From assembly GCA_904066235.2 (NCBI GenBank), contig CAJFCV020000006.1, positions 5,828,001 through 5,892,000 on the forward strand: 64,000 bases of DNA, read 5' to 3'. This stretch comes from Bursaphelenchus xylophilus (Eukaryota > Nematoda > Chromadorea > Rhabditida > Aphelenchoididae). Shown piece after piece: positions 54,801 to 64,000 of this stretch; position 1 is the first letter of the stretch; each line of letters opens with the position of its first letter. The notes under the pieces are model-generated. The model worked only from the letters and a program-made list of their open reading frames with translations. It was not told the DNA's origin and did no database searches. The translations under genes were made by a program, and so were the position numbers.

Positions 54801-57800
54801 TTGTTCAGTTTAAACTTTCTAAATGTCCGACTTGATGATAGTTAGTACCAAGCATGCCACGTCATGGCTGCCGAGCGTCCACTGCCCTCCCCCGCAATCC
54901 TCAAAGCAAAAGCCGCCAAAACCGAAAGAACCTGGCCAGGTTTTTGAAAGTAAGGTCTTGTAGTAGGGTTACTGTAGCGTTTCCCATGGGAAGAAGAGAA
55001 GATTGCCTTCTCTTTATTCCTCACAACGTCGCAGAATCTGTCCGAATCCTCCTGTCGCTCGTTTGCATATTTTTTGAGACATCCGGTTAGGCGATGGAAC
55101 CGGTCTCACTTCGCGTTTTTAATTTTAATATTCGTCGCCCTCCCCCAATCGAGTCCCCACCCCTGTTTGTCACCTCTGATTCGGCCATAAAGTCGCGGCG
55201 GCACTCTTTGATCGCTTGGAACGTCAACGATTTGCCGCAAAATAAAATTTTTATTTCTCATCGTCCCATGCCCGTCCAGGCGCTCATCTGCATGCGGGAT
55301 TGGAGCCTGAAACCTGGCCATAAAAATGCCTAATGCAATCTTTTGTCTAATTATTACCAAGCCATTGTTCGCGGCAGCTGAGTCTCGGAATTATAATCTC
55401 AATACGGCGAGAGGTGCGAAAATTAATTTCGCTTTCAGTACGGAGACGATTACGGTAATTTAACGACGTCGGGGGCTTCGGACGTCAAAACGCCAGGGAT
55501 CCGAAGGTATTTGGGAGGTAAGTCGGAGGCTGATAAGACTACTAATAAGGCTGGGTGGTATTAAAAGGGATCATAAAGGGTACGATAGCTTGTAGTACTA
55601 ATAGACAAAGCTATCCCATTTTGTCAACAGCAATCTTGTTGAACACGCTCTGCACTCGCTTTATCCTCACAAAGCTTCATAAAACATTTTTTGACGCAAT
55701 ATTCAGAAGAAATGATTATTGTGCGGGCTGAATGGACGGAAGAAAGGAAAAGCTCTGCTGTTTGGATAAGGTGCAAAAGTGAATCAGAAGAGCGAAATAC
55801 CGTTTGAATCCCCATAAACGTCTACGGCTTTTTACGACACGTGCAAACATTGTCTATGAGGTGTGGATGTGGTGGTAAACAGATGATATATGATGGATAA
55901 TAGGGTTTGCATTGATCTAAAAGATGTGGATAGCCTAAGTGGGTCTGTGTAAAAGGGAAACCACATTTTTACAGCTTTTTAAAATCCATTTAGCTTGGTC
56001 ATTTTTTAAAGATTTTTGACAAAATATTGGAATGTATTACGCCTAATATATTACGGCAAAAATTGGGTACCGAAAAAGATGAAGGAAACTCCGGTTGTGA
56101 TAAGGTATTAATAAGCAATTAGAGATAAAATTTAACGATCCCAGAATCCATGTAAGGTAATTGCCCCTCCGAAAAGAGGAGTTCTATCTGTTGGAACGTC
56201 GAACGAAAGGGAGGGGACCCCGTGTTTCTCCTCACTCTTCCCACCCAATGGTCTTCAAGAAGACACAGTAGACCCGGAGGCTGCTTAACCGCTCCATAAA
56301 AAGAGTGGCGGCACGCTTTCAAGCCCGGATTCCAATACAAATATTTGTGCAAATTTTAGTGCAGAGGGAGGAGGGAGGGGGGGCACGCGCGAAAAGTCGG
56401 CACCGATTGAACGGTTCTTGGTACAAGCTTTAAGACGGTATCGGCGAGAGTCTCGACCACAAATTTGCGTAAACAAATTGCTTTTGAAATCAGAGACGAT
56501 AAAGGCGCACATGAGGTAATCCCGACCGTACTTTAAGCCGGATTCGTGGCGGCATTCGATGGGATTCGATGCCCTGGCCCCTCTCCAAGTTCAATAACCG
56601 AGGCCCGCAAAGGGAACCGGGAAAAGATTAACAAAATATCCATTCCGACGCTTTGACTCAATCCACAAATAATGAGTCAAGCCAAACAATAACCGATAAA
56701 AGCAGCTGCGACTACTTTGTTTCTGATAATTTTGCATGATCCGGAAAACGAAAGCATATTGCACTTTAACGTCTCCAAATGGGTGTATATAATGTAGAAA
56801 ATGGCAAGCGATTTCAAAGATTTTGATGCATTAACTTTGAGAGTTATCTTAATTGGCTGCTGACTGTAAAGTGAGACATAAAAAAGCAGTAAGACCGTAA
56901 ATGAGTTGATATTACGGGGTAAAAGATTAAGAATAATCTTCCTTTTAAGGAAATATCATGATTTGAAAAAATATCTAAAGCATAGACATCATGCATGACA
57001 TAAGGTCCCTCCCTCCCTCGCATAATCAAAATTCGCAGAAAGCGGTCGTCTGACGAGAACCTGCACTTCCGAAGGTAGTCGTTTTTCGACGATTCACACC
57101 CTTTTCGCACTTCGACCACCCAGCAATCGCTCATCATCATCCGTCTAAATTTGTTGTGCGAGTGCCATATAAAAAGTGGTGGTTGGCGGAGAGAAAACCC
57201 TACTCTTCTGCTGATTGCATGTAGTAATTAACAACTGGTAGTAATTCAGATCTTTATGAACTTTTCGGTCCGCCACAAAAGACTCCTTATAAGGTGCGAT
57301 GTCGTTAAGCGCACATTATGGCCTGCGGCTTCTCTTCTTGCGCGCGCATAAATCAGCGACACGATAGGTGACTAACCTTTGAGGTCACTTGTATGAGATC
57401 ACATCCATCAACGTCCCCCTTAATTGGCACATTCAGATGCGGCGCCATCAAGGAACTCAACTTCGAGAAGAGAAGATTTCTGGGACGGTGAGATGGGGAT
57501 TCCGAGGTGTTTTGTTTAAGGATTCCTGAGTTCATAAAGTTCAATTCTTCGGAATTTATGACGTAATATTAATTAACTATCGTAACACAAAAACCATTCT
57601 GTTAGTGGAGGATCACATTCACTGAATCATGAATTCGAACAGCTCTCATACATATACTGTGAATTCAACGTTCTCAACGCCTTGATCCATCATTTAACCT
57701 TTCTTCTCACTTGTCAAATTACTCGAATTCCTTAATTCGAAGCCGCCCTTGGAGAAAGGAAGTAACCTCGCTTAGGAACTCATTCCACGCTAATTGCGAC

Positions 57801-58283
57801 AAAAGTGATGGATGGACTGGACTGGCTGCTAATTGCTGGAATCGGCATCCTCTTCTCGATCCCCATTTGTCATTGGGATCTGCGCCCGTCTTTTGGTGGA
57901 ACGAAACTTTTGTAAGAATGAAGACAGTAGTAGCAGTTACACAGCAGAGTGTGTTCTTAAAGTAAAACGAGCGGAAAGACGTTCCCTAAAACACTGGTCG
58001 GTCGCTTCTCCCCTCCCGGAGGGCTTTCCTTGACACCGGTTTTATTCCGTTAAAGGGTTTCACTTTCGATTCGATCCTTTAATTATTTGTTAATTACAAC
58101 ATATTACTGTTGGGAGGATACTGCAAACAACCGCTCTACTTTTACACTGAATAGTCCCACTTTTTGTGCTCCACGTTCCCCCGGCCATACTCCCCGAAAG
58201 GGACTATCTTTTAAAAACGCTGACAATTCTCTCCAGTAATTGCTGGAACAGATTGTTTTCAGTAGTTTAAAGTAAGGTCGGCA
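51817..58283. other. 6.5-kb gene-free flank of the odd-skipped gene
   Basis: No convincing exon is seen. Noted items: a perfect 8-bp stem with 5-nt loop (tcggcccg / cgggccga, 51902-51922) about 85 bp upstream of the odd ATG; GC-rich islands at 51890-52010, 53040-53260 and 54580-54650; a G-quadruplex-type run at 56365-56382. The size suggests regulatory DNA for the odd-skipped gene and perhaps for the gene at 58284. Confidence 0.45.
56365..56382 (+). other. Putative G-quadruplex motif
   Basis: The stretch gggaggagggaggggggg offers four G-tracts of three separated by loops of 1-4 nt. It lies in the gene-free region between the odd-skipped gene and the gene at 58284. Only the primary pattern is seen. 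Confidence 0.4.
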
Positions 58284-59245
58284 ATGGAGAGAAAAGAAGT
58301 CAAAGACAGGACTTTGGTGGCTTTGATGGCCATACTGGCCCTGCTTTCCGTAGCTGCAGTTCTTGGATTGGCAAACTATCTCTACGATGGCTGGGTTTGT
58401 GCCGAAAAAAGCATCTTGTTCAACAATCAGGCAAGTCTAAAAGTCCAACCGCTTTGCAAGAAGTTGCTCTTCAAAGGGTTTTATTGCATTCCGTTCATCT
58501 CTCCAACTTTACCATGTTTTGCAGCCCACAGTCAGTCCGTATCAATCAAAGATTCTACCGGAAAAGGTTTGTTTTTCTTTTATCTTTGCACGCAAAACAA
58601 ACAAATATCCTTGCGGAATTTGTAACTGTATCAGCGATGACCTTGAGATGAATTTTATCTACGCCCAAAAATGACATTGGCTCCAGGGCGTCTGCTTACC
58701 CGCAGAGTTTAATAAATAATTTGCGTTAGATTTATGAGAGAATCAAGGATCGGAAATGACGGAAGGAATATGATTTAAAAAGTAAACCTTCAAAAAGAAG
58801 TTCCAAAACCTTACATTTGATCCCTAAAGCCCCATTAAACACTTCCAGAACTGGCAGATCATTCACGTGGACAGACCTCCTTGTTGTCTTATCCTTCCAT
58901 TATGTGAGAATTGTACATTAAGAAGGAAAGGGACAGTGACAAGCGTGATGACAAGCTCAATAGACATATTCGAATTGATAGGAGAAGAGGGATTCTCTTT
59001 TTGTGATCAGATCAGTGTGGGAATGAGTGATTTGGCTAGTAGTAAGTCCTTAACTACAATAACGCAACCTTATTTTAGATTCAGTGGGAATGACAAGGAC
59101 CAAGAAATCAAAGAACTTCGTAGTATGCAATGAAAAAAGGGTAAGTTGACACTAAGAATCTACTAAAATATTAATTATTGATTTTTAGATCGTTACATCG
59201 ATCAATACGCCCACAGAAACCTTGGAAACCTATTGCTCAGAGTAA
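58284..59245 (+). CDS. Small Cys-containing single-pass membrane or secreted protein, not recognised
   Basis: Five exons (58284-58430, 58525-58566, 58849-59041, 59079-59140, 59189-59245) join to 166 residues. MERKEVKDRT is followed by a strong hydrophobic helix (LVALMAILALLSVAAVLGLA), so it is a type II membrane protein or has an uncleaved/cleaved signal. The outer part carries scattered cysteines, including RPPCCLILPLCENCTLRRK, and ends LETYCSE. The first intron appears to use a GC donor (gcaagt after 58430). An acceptor (gattgttttcag) lies about 20 bp before the ATG. It converges on POLD3 with 115 bp between stops. Function unknown. Confidence 0.65.
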
Positions 59246-59360
59246 CAAATAACCTCATTTAAATGTATATAAACTTTAATGAAAACCTCAAAAGGAAACC
59301 TCAAAGTCCTTCAGAATATTCATTTTTAGATTATAAACGGCTAGATATAAATTAAAGTCA

Positions 59361-61276
59361 TTATTTTTTGGTGAAGAAGCTGCTGATCGTCGGCTGACCA
59401 GCAGGCACTTTCTTTGGACCCTTGGAAGTAGAAGAATTGCTTGGTTTGAGGATTGACTTGGGTTTTGAGAAGCTAGGAAGGACCTGGTCTGAGCCCACAG
59501 GATCTTCTTTTACAACTTTTGTCGTTGTACGGGTTACTGTAACAGCAAAACATTAACTAATTTTAATCACCTTACCCAACATTCCGTCTTCGTCAACGAA
59601 TTCCTCGGTGATCTCCTGTTTCTTGTATTTTACGGGCTTAAATTGTTTTACCTCCTTTACTGTTCGGTTTTCTTCTGTGCGACTTTCCTCATTGTCCACA
59701 TCTTCGTCATCAGATTCCACGATTCGTCGACGTTTTGTTGGGGCGGCTAAAATAACATATTTTGTAAAAACAAGTGATTTTTTACCTTCTTCTAATTCCT
59801 TGGACTTCATTTTGGATGGTCTTGGTTCGTCTTCGTGCAAAACGGAACCTTTCACGTCATCTTCGGTGGAAAACAAATCGTCATCTAAGAAAAAATCAAC
59901 AAATAAAACGCACTTACCGAAACTATCACGTGCTGGAACTGTTTCTTCCTCTTCAGAGCCAACTTCATTGTCAATCTCGAGGTGCTTCTCTTCATCTTCT
60001 TCACACCTGTCTTCCTTTTTGACTGTTTCAAACATCAATTTACCCTGCTTTTTATATTGTTTCTTCGGTTTATTCTCCTTTACAGGTTTGTTAGGCTTTT
60101 CAATCTTTGAGTTCTCCGACTTTGCACATTTCTGAGGAGCTTTTTCCTCTCCAAGATCTACTCTGGCAGGTCGTTTCACATTGGACTCAATTTCAACTTC
60201 ATCCACAATTTGAATCCCCTCCTCCTAAAAAAAGAAATTTAAAGCTACCCTTCATTTGTGGCAGATTTCATTTAATTTAGGGCATATCAAAATTTTCAGC
60301 TATTTCACGGCAACCATATTTTTTTGCCGTTTCGCCAGCAAAAAAAGGTGGATTTGGCAAGGCAATGTGTTGGATGAGGATTCAGGGACATTCATTCCAT
60401 ACATGTGGCTACTTATTTTCCATCTGCGCCGCCATTCTAACATATAGATAATCCAGCTTTATGGCTAACCAAACGGCAAAAAATCTGGCTGTCATGTCAA
60501 ATCAGCCGCTGGCCAGTCAAATAATTTGGATATAAAAATTCGATCTTTACGTGTTTTAACCCAAACGACAGATAACGAAATTTAACACTTGCACGAGATG
60601 AATAAAATCCAAACGCTTCCTTACCAGTTCTCTCAATTTTTCTCCTTTAGCAAAGGCCTCCTTTAGACTGTGTTGATCCCTCTTCACAATAATCTTCTTC
60701 ACAAACACTTTCGGCCCTCTTTTTACTCGAGTTTGGAATAATGGAAGTTCAACATCACTAAGATCGATCTTCTTCATCTTCTTGATTGCGCTCAATTCAT
60801 TTACAACGGTCTCATCAATAATGTTAAGCCTGTCTTCCATGTCAACAACAGGATTGGGTATCCTTCCAGCATAAATATTGTTTAAAGGACGATGAAGATT
60901 GCTCAAGGATCCTTTTTGGATTGAGAAGATAGACTTGTTGCTAACTTCAGTAAAAGATTTATACACTTCCGGCAACCGCTTCTCCGTGCAAATCAAAGAC
61001 CGCATTATTGTTCGTGTGCCATCATCATTCTTATTTGACATTGCCTTTCCAACTACAATATACGAAGCTGTGAGATCATCAGTATTTCCTTTTTCTTTTT
61101 CGTAAAATCTTTGCAATACTCTAAACACAAAAATCCCTTTATATCTTAAAAACTTACGACTTAATTTCTTTTCCATTCAATTTTGTATGCCGCAGAAGAA
61201 ATCTGCTTCCGACCGACTTATTTTCCTCCAGAATCCAGTTCCTCATCTTCTCCAATACTTCTTCTTCCGTAGCCAT
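59361..61276 (-). CDS. POLD3: DNA polymerase delta subunit 3 (POLD3 / Pol32)
   Basis: Accessory subunit of replicative DNA polymerase delta that binds PCNA. Six exons (61276-61158, 61120-60625, 60224-59918, 59884-59786, 59746-59576, 59536-59361) give 455 codons. The N-terminal winged-helix part matches the family (VLQRFYEKEK then DLTASYIVVGKA). The middle is acidic and Lys-rich (KPNKPVKENKPKK; RRRIVESDDEDVDNEESR). The protein ends with a canonical PCNA-interacting peptide, QPTISSFFTKK. The N-terminal similarity is modest, so the identity rests on the combination of length, charge layout and terminal PIP box. A 400-bp intron (60225-60624) separates the folded part from the disordered tail. Confidence 0.87.
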
Positions 61277-62536
61277 GGTTATGTTAGATATGACAGGGTT
61301 TATCTCACCAGTAAAAGAAAAAGTACCTTTACAAGTAGAGCTCGAGAGAGAGAAAGAGAAAACTTCGATTTTTGGAAACCAGATTTCCAAAAAATATTGG
61401 CGCGAAAATTAATTTCTGCAAATACTGGGCGCAGTCTGCCAACGAGAACTCAGAATTGCGCAATGCAATGTGACATTGCCGAGATTGGTGGAGCCGACTG
61501 AAGCCGAGCTAAATAATACAGAACAAGGAATTTATCCAGCTAGCTTCCGGGACACGATGCTGGAACAGACGTGTTTAACATGGCCTAACAAACTTGAAAT
61601 GAGAAAAGATGATCCTTCCTAATCAGCATAAATGCAAGACAGTTTGTGGTTATTTGTAGAGTGTCTCGCTTGTTGTTTTCTCTTTTCTAAAGAGTTGCAA
61701 TGAAAAAGATTCTGACATGTCGGATGCCTTTCTCACACGGACAAGTCCAAATTTTTCCTTTATTGCCGGCTTTAATCGATTACATTTTTCGGATCACACC
61801 CACGTTAATTACGATGCCCGTGCTGTTTACTTATTTTTAATGGGAAATTTAACCACACAAATCTACCAAATAAAGAGGCTTACGTGTTTGCAAAGGGACG
61901 GAAGAAACGAGAGATGATCATGAAGAAAGAAACTTCTTCACCCATTCAGCACAAGAAGGGTGAGCAAGGATTAGGTGGGAGTGATAGGCCGGTTGTTTCC
62001 CGTGGTTATTCAGTCTAGATTTGCCTTTTACCGCGATGACTAACTCCGAGGGATGACTTTGCCAAACTCCCCGATGACGACCATTGCGATTTCCAATCTT
62101 GTTCGTCCAACAACTTTTCCTTTCCCCTCTTTTTCTTATAAGTAGTAAAATAACTCAAAACGACTTCATTATGACAATCCTTCCCCCTTTTTGAATGTCT
62201 GCCTTTTTTATCAATCGAATGTTTACACCTGCGGCTTATTGTTAAGCTCGCTGAACACGAGAGATTATAATATTTTGCGGGTCGATTTCCCTTCCCGTCA
62301 ATGAATTTATGGTGATATTGTTCGCACTCTCTTAACCTTCATAAAACCCAAATTAATTGCGCGACGAATGTTTTTTGTTTTGAGTTGGGAGGCTTTCTTC
62401 TCTTTTCTCGTCGACTGATTAGACTCTTCTCGACTTCAGAAGCCCCCACTTTGAGCGGAATTCTTTTTATTGTTCATTCCCCTGATTTTTCTGCCTTTTT
62501 TTGATTCATCCAAACAAAAAAGTTTTTTCTTTTAGA
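61277..62536. other. Intergenic region, no gene recognised
   Basis: Lies between the divergent POLD3 (minus) and calpain (plus) genes and should contain both promoters. It is AT-rich with T-rich stretches near 62110-62500. No exon or repeat was identified. Confidence 0.4.
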
Positions 62537-62842
62537 TATTCAGAACATAAGGGATATTCAAATATTGCGAGCCCGGGCTGGACTAGCCTTGTTCTTCAAA
62601 TTAATCTTGGCGTAGACGCCGCTCCTTCAATCGGCTGGATTGGGGTAGGAGTGGGGATGAGTAAGATGCGGCTTTCTCGATTGCGCAAGGTCAGTCGATT
62701 GGATGGCCAAGATTTTCATCGATTGAAACGAGAATGCCTGAAGGGACAACATTTATTTGTTGATCCAGAATTCCCTCCGACGAACGTTTCCTTATTTTTG
62801 GATCGAAATCGGAGTGCTGACATTGTTTGGAAGAGGCCGAGT
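62537..62842 (+). CDS. Calpain, N-terminal exon (partial gene)
   Basis: Calpains are calcium-dependent cysteine proteases of the cytosol. Only the start of the protease core is in the window: DFHRLKRECLKGQHLFVDPE, FPPTN and IVWKRPS match the conserved segment (F-x-x-L-x-x-x-C-L ... L-F-x-D-P-x-F-P ... W-x-R-P) before the catalytic domain. The exon follows ttttttcttttag and ends at a donor (ccgagt|gtaag). A Gly-rich stretch (IGWIGVGVG) precedes the motif, as in some nematode calpains. The start is uncertain: the first in-frame ATG is at 62657, or upstream exons exist. The catalytic Cys exon is not found in the remaining 1.16 kb, so the gene continues beyond the window. Confidence 0.72.
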
Positions 62843-63530
62843 GTAAGCTTTTAACAGTTTTTAATGTACTTGAAGTCTTCTTTAATTTTTTTCACAATCC
62901 AAGACCTTTTTTAGTATAATTTATTCTGATTTTATTGTTTGTTTGATTCTGCAAACAAATGACTCTTTTATTGAGTAATATGTTTGTAAAATGAATCTGC
63001 AGAATTTCCTTTCAACTTTCTAGGCCCCATGTTTAATATTTTGTTATTCAGACATAAATGTTTTTCTTTTTTCGCAAGAATCTGAATTCTTATTCCTTGA
63101 CTTAAAGGTCATTGACATCAGTTTTTACTATTACTAATCGTGTATAACATTTTAATGTCTGTTATACGTTATCCAATTTTATCCCGCTGTCAAGGAACGA
63201 CTTCCTAATTTCGTCATTGTTGCGCAATATTGCAAAATTGCAAGAATTTTGAGTCATCTTTTCCGCGTTCAGACTTTTCGGGTCGATGACAGTTTGGGTC
63301 AACACGAAATCGATCAGGATAAGACTTACAAGGGATCGGCAAAAGCGCGCACCCTGGTTTTTTCTTGAAACATGTACCATTTGAAAGAGCGTAAAAAACT
63401 GGTCTAGGATCACCTTTTATTAGCTGCTATTTTTTCTCTACGCCTTCGCTAGCGAGCATTCTTTAGTTCTAGGCTTATCTCACCCTTTTTCCGAGCAAAC
63501 AAATCCGAACGATTTCCAAAGCACAGCGCA
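62843..63530 (+). other. Calpain intron or flank, nothing recognised
   Basis: AT-rich sequence after the calpain exon's splice donor. No calpain exon, repeat or RNA gene was identified here; it is probably intron. Confidence 0.4.
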
Positions 63531-63535
63531 GCAGT

Positions 63536-63615
63536 GCTTCGGTGGCCTAGTGGGGTAAGGCGCTGAACGAGGCGAACCTGCGAACCGGGTTCGAAACCTC
63601 TTTTGATTTTTTTGA
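63536..63615 (+). repeat. tRNA-like sequence with A box, B box and T-run (tRNA pseudogene or SINE)
   Basis: A box tggcctagtgggg (63543-63555) and exact B box ggttcgaaacc (63588-63598) are spaced 32 nt apart, and T-runs that could stop RNA polymerase III follow (63601-63615). The D arm is good, but anticodon and acceptor stems do not pair, so it is likely a tRNA-derived repeat and not a working tRNA. The gene context is the first calpain intron. Confidence 0.5.
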
Positions 63616-64000
63616 TTTTCTTTATATTGCAAATCAAATATGGCCTGGAAATAGTGTTTGAGTGTCGTGTAGACATTTGTGGTATTTGTGGTATAATCGG
63701 AGTAGTTTTTTTAAGAAAAAACAGAGATTTTTTAAATTCTTTCAAATTTGTAGTACTTGCCCTTGAAGTGGGTATCTTCTATGGCTGGAACTTTCAACGA
63801 CTTTCAGATTTTTACGAATTAAGCCCAGTAACGGAAAGTACGTGAAAATTGAGTCTGAAAACGGTTTACATGTTTTCTACCCGCTATGTTGCATTGGGTT
63901 ACACGACCTAAAAGATCGCGTGATCACACATTGTGAACATGGACTTGGGTATCTCAAGGTCGGAAAAAAGTGTGTATTCTTTGGCATAGGGTGAAGCGTT

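Noticed and set aside
63536..63615. Considered as a functional tRNA gene.
   Set aside because: Anticodon and acceptor stems do not pair; kept only as a tRNA-like repeat.

Overview
The window looks like nuclear DNA of a nematode. Coding exons are split by many very short introns (about 30-50 nt), several start codons lie 0-2 nt after a consensus 3' splice site (as expected for spliced-leader trans-splicing), same-strand genes are stacked about 120 bp apart like nematode operons, and the gene set is metazoan. Several introns appear to start with GC (gcaagt), a feature reported as enriched in some plant-parasitic tylenchomorph nematodes. The clade assignment is a guess; no species was identified. 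Gene models were spliced by hand; most short-gene models close in frame with a total length divisible by three.

Layout: (1) 1.2-6.2 kb, minus strand: DUSP12 (YVH1-type phosphatase; an inverted-repeat element sits in one intron) and SUOX (sulfite oxidase). (2) 6.4-8.2 kb: a pile of inverted-repeat transposable elements, one nested in another. (3) 8.6-14.3 kb, minus strand: CSN6 then MIPEP, 123 bp apart, with an unrelated plus-strand gene nested in a MIPEP intron. (4) 14.45-16.67 kb: a 2.2-kb long-inverted-repeat element between CSN6 and the divergent PMPCA (mitochondrial processing peptidase alpha, 16.7-18.6 kb). (5) 18.6-20.8 kb, minus strand: ELP4 then MTG1, 122 bp apart. (6) 21.0-22.7 kb: a hAT-like element with an exact 8-bp target duplication, inserted between ELP4 and the divergent URM1. 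(7) 23.5-32.2 kb, minus strand: the Cav2 calcium-channel alpha1 gene (unc-2/CACNA1A-B-E type), with a small plus-strand membrane-protein gene nested in one intron. (8) 32.2-41.4 kb: mostly non-coding, with a few candidate exons and one MITE. (9) 41.5-47.3 kb: a PRRC2/BAT2 homologue. (10) 49.2-50.4 kb: a basic, probably mitochondrial protein that I do not recognise. (11) 50.8-51.8 kb: an odd-skipped zinc-finger gene with a 6.5-kb non-coding flank. (12) 58.3-59.2 kb: a small Cys-containing membrane-anchored or secreted protein. (13) 59.4-61.3 kb: POLD3. (14) 62.5-62.8 kb: the first recognisable exon of a calpain.

Functional themes. ELP4 and URM1 serve the two arms (cm5 side chain and 2-thio group) of tRNA wobble-uridine modification and are head-to-head. 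PMPCA and MIPEP act one after the other in mitochondrial presequence removal and lie in neighbouring divergent units. SUOX and MTG1 are also mitochondrial. Without the transposable elements, both divergent intergenic regions would be only about 160-220 bp, so two presumed bidirectional promoters have each been split by an element.

Mobile DNA is a second theme. The elements are mostly non-autonomous palindromic or inverted-repeat structures. The ones at 1.67-2.41 kb and 21.0-22.7 kb carry different short-tandem-repeat arms around a related core.
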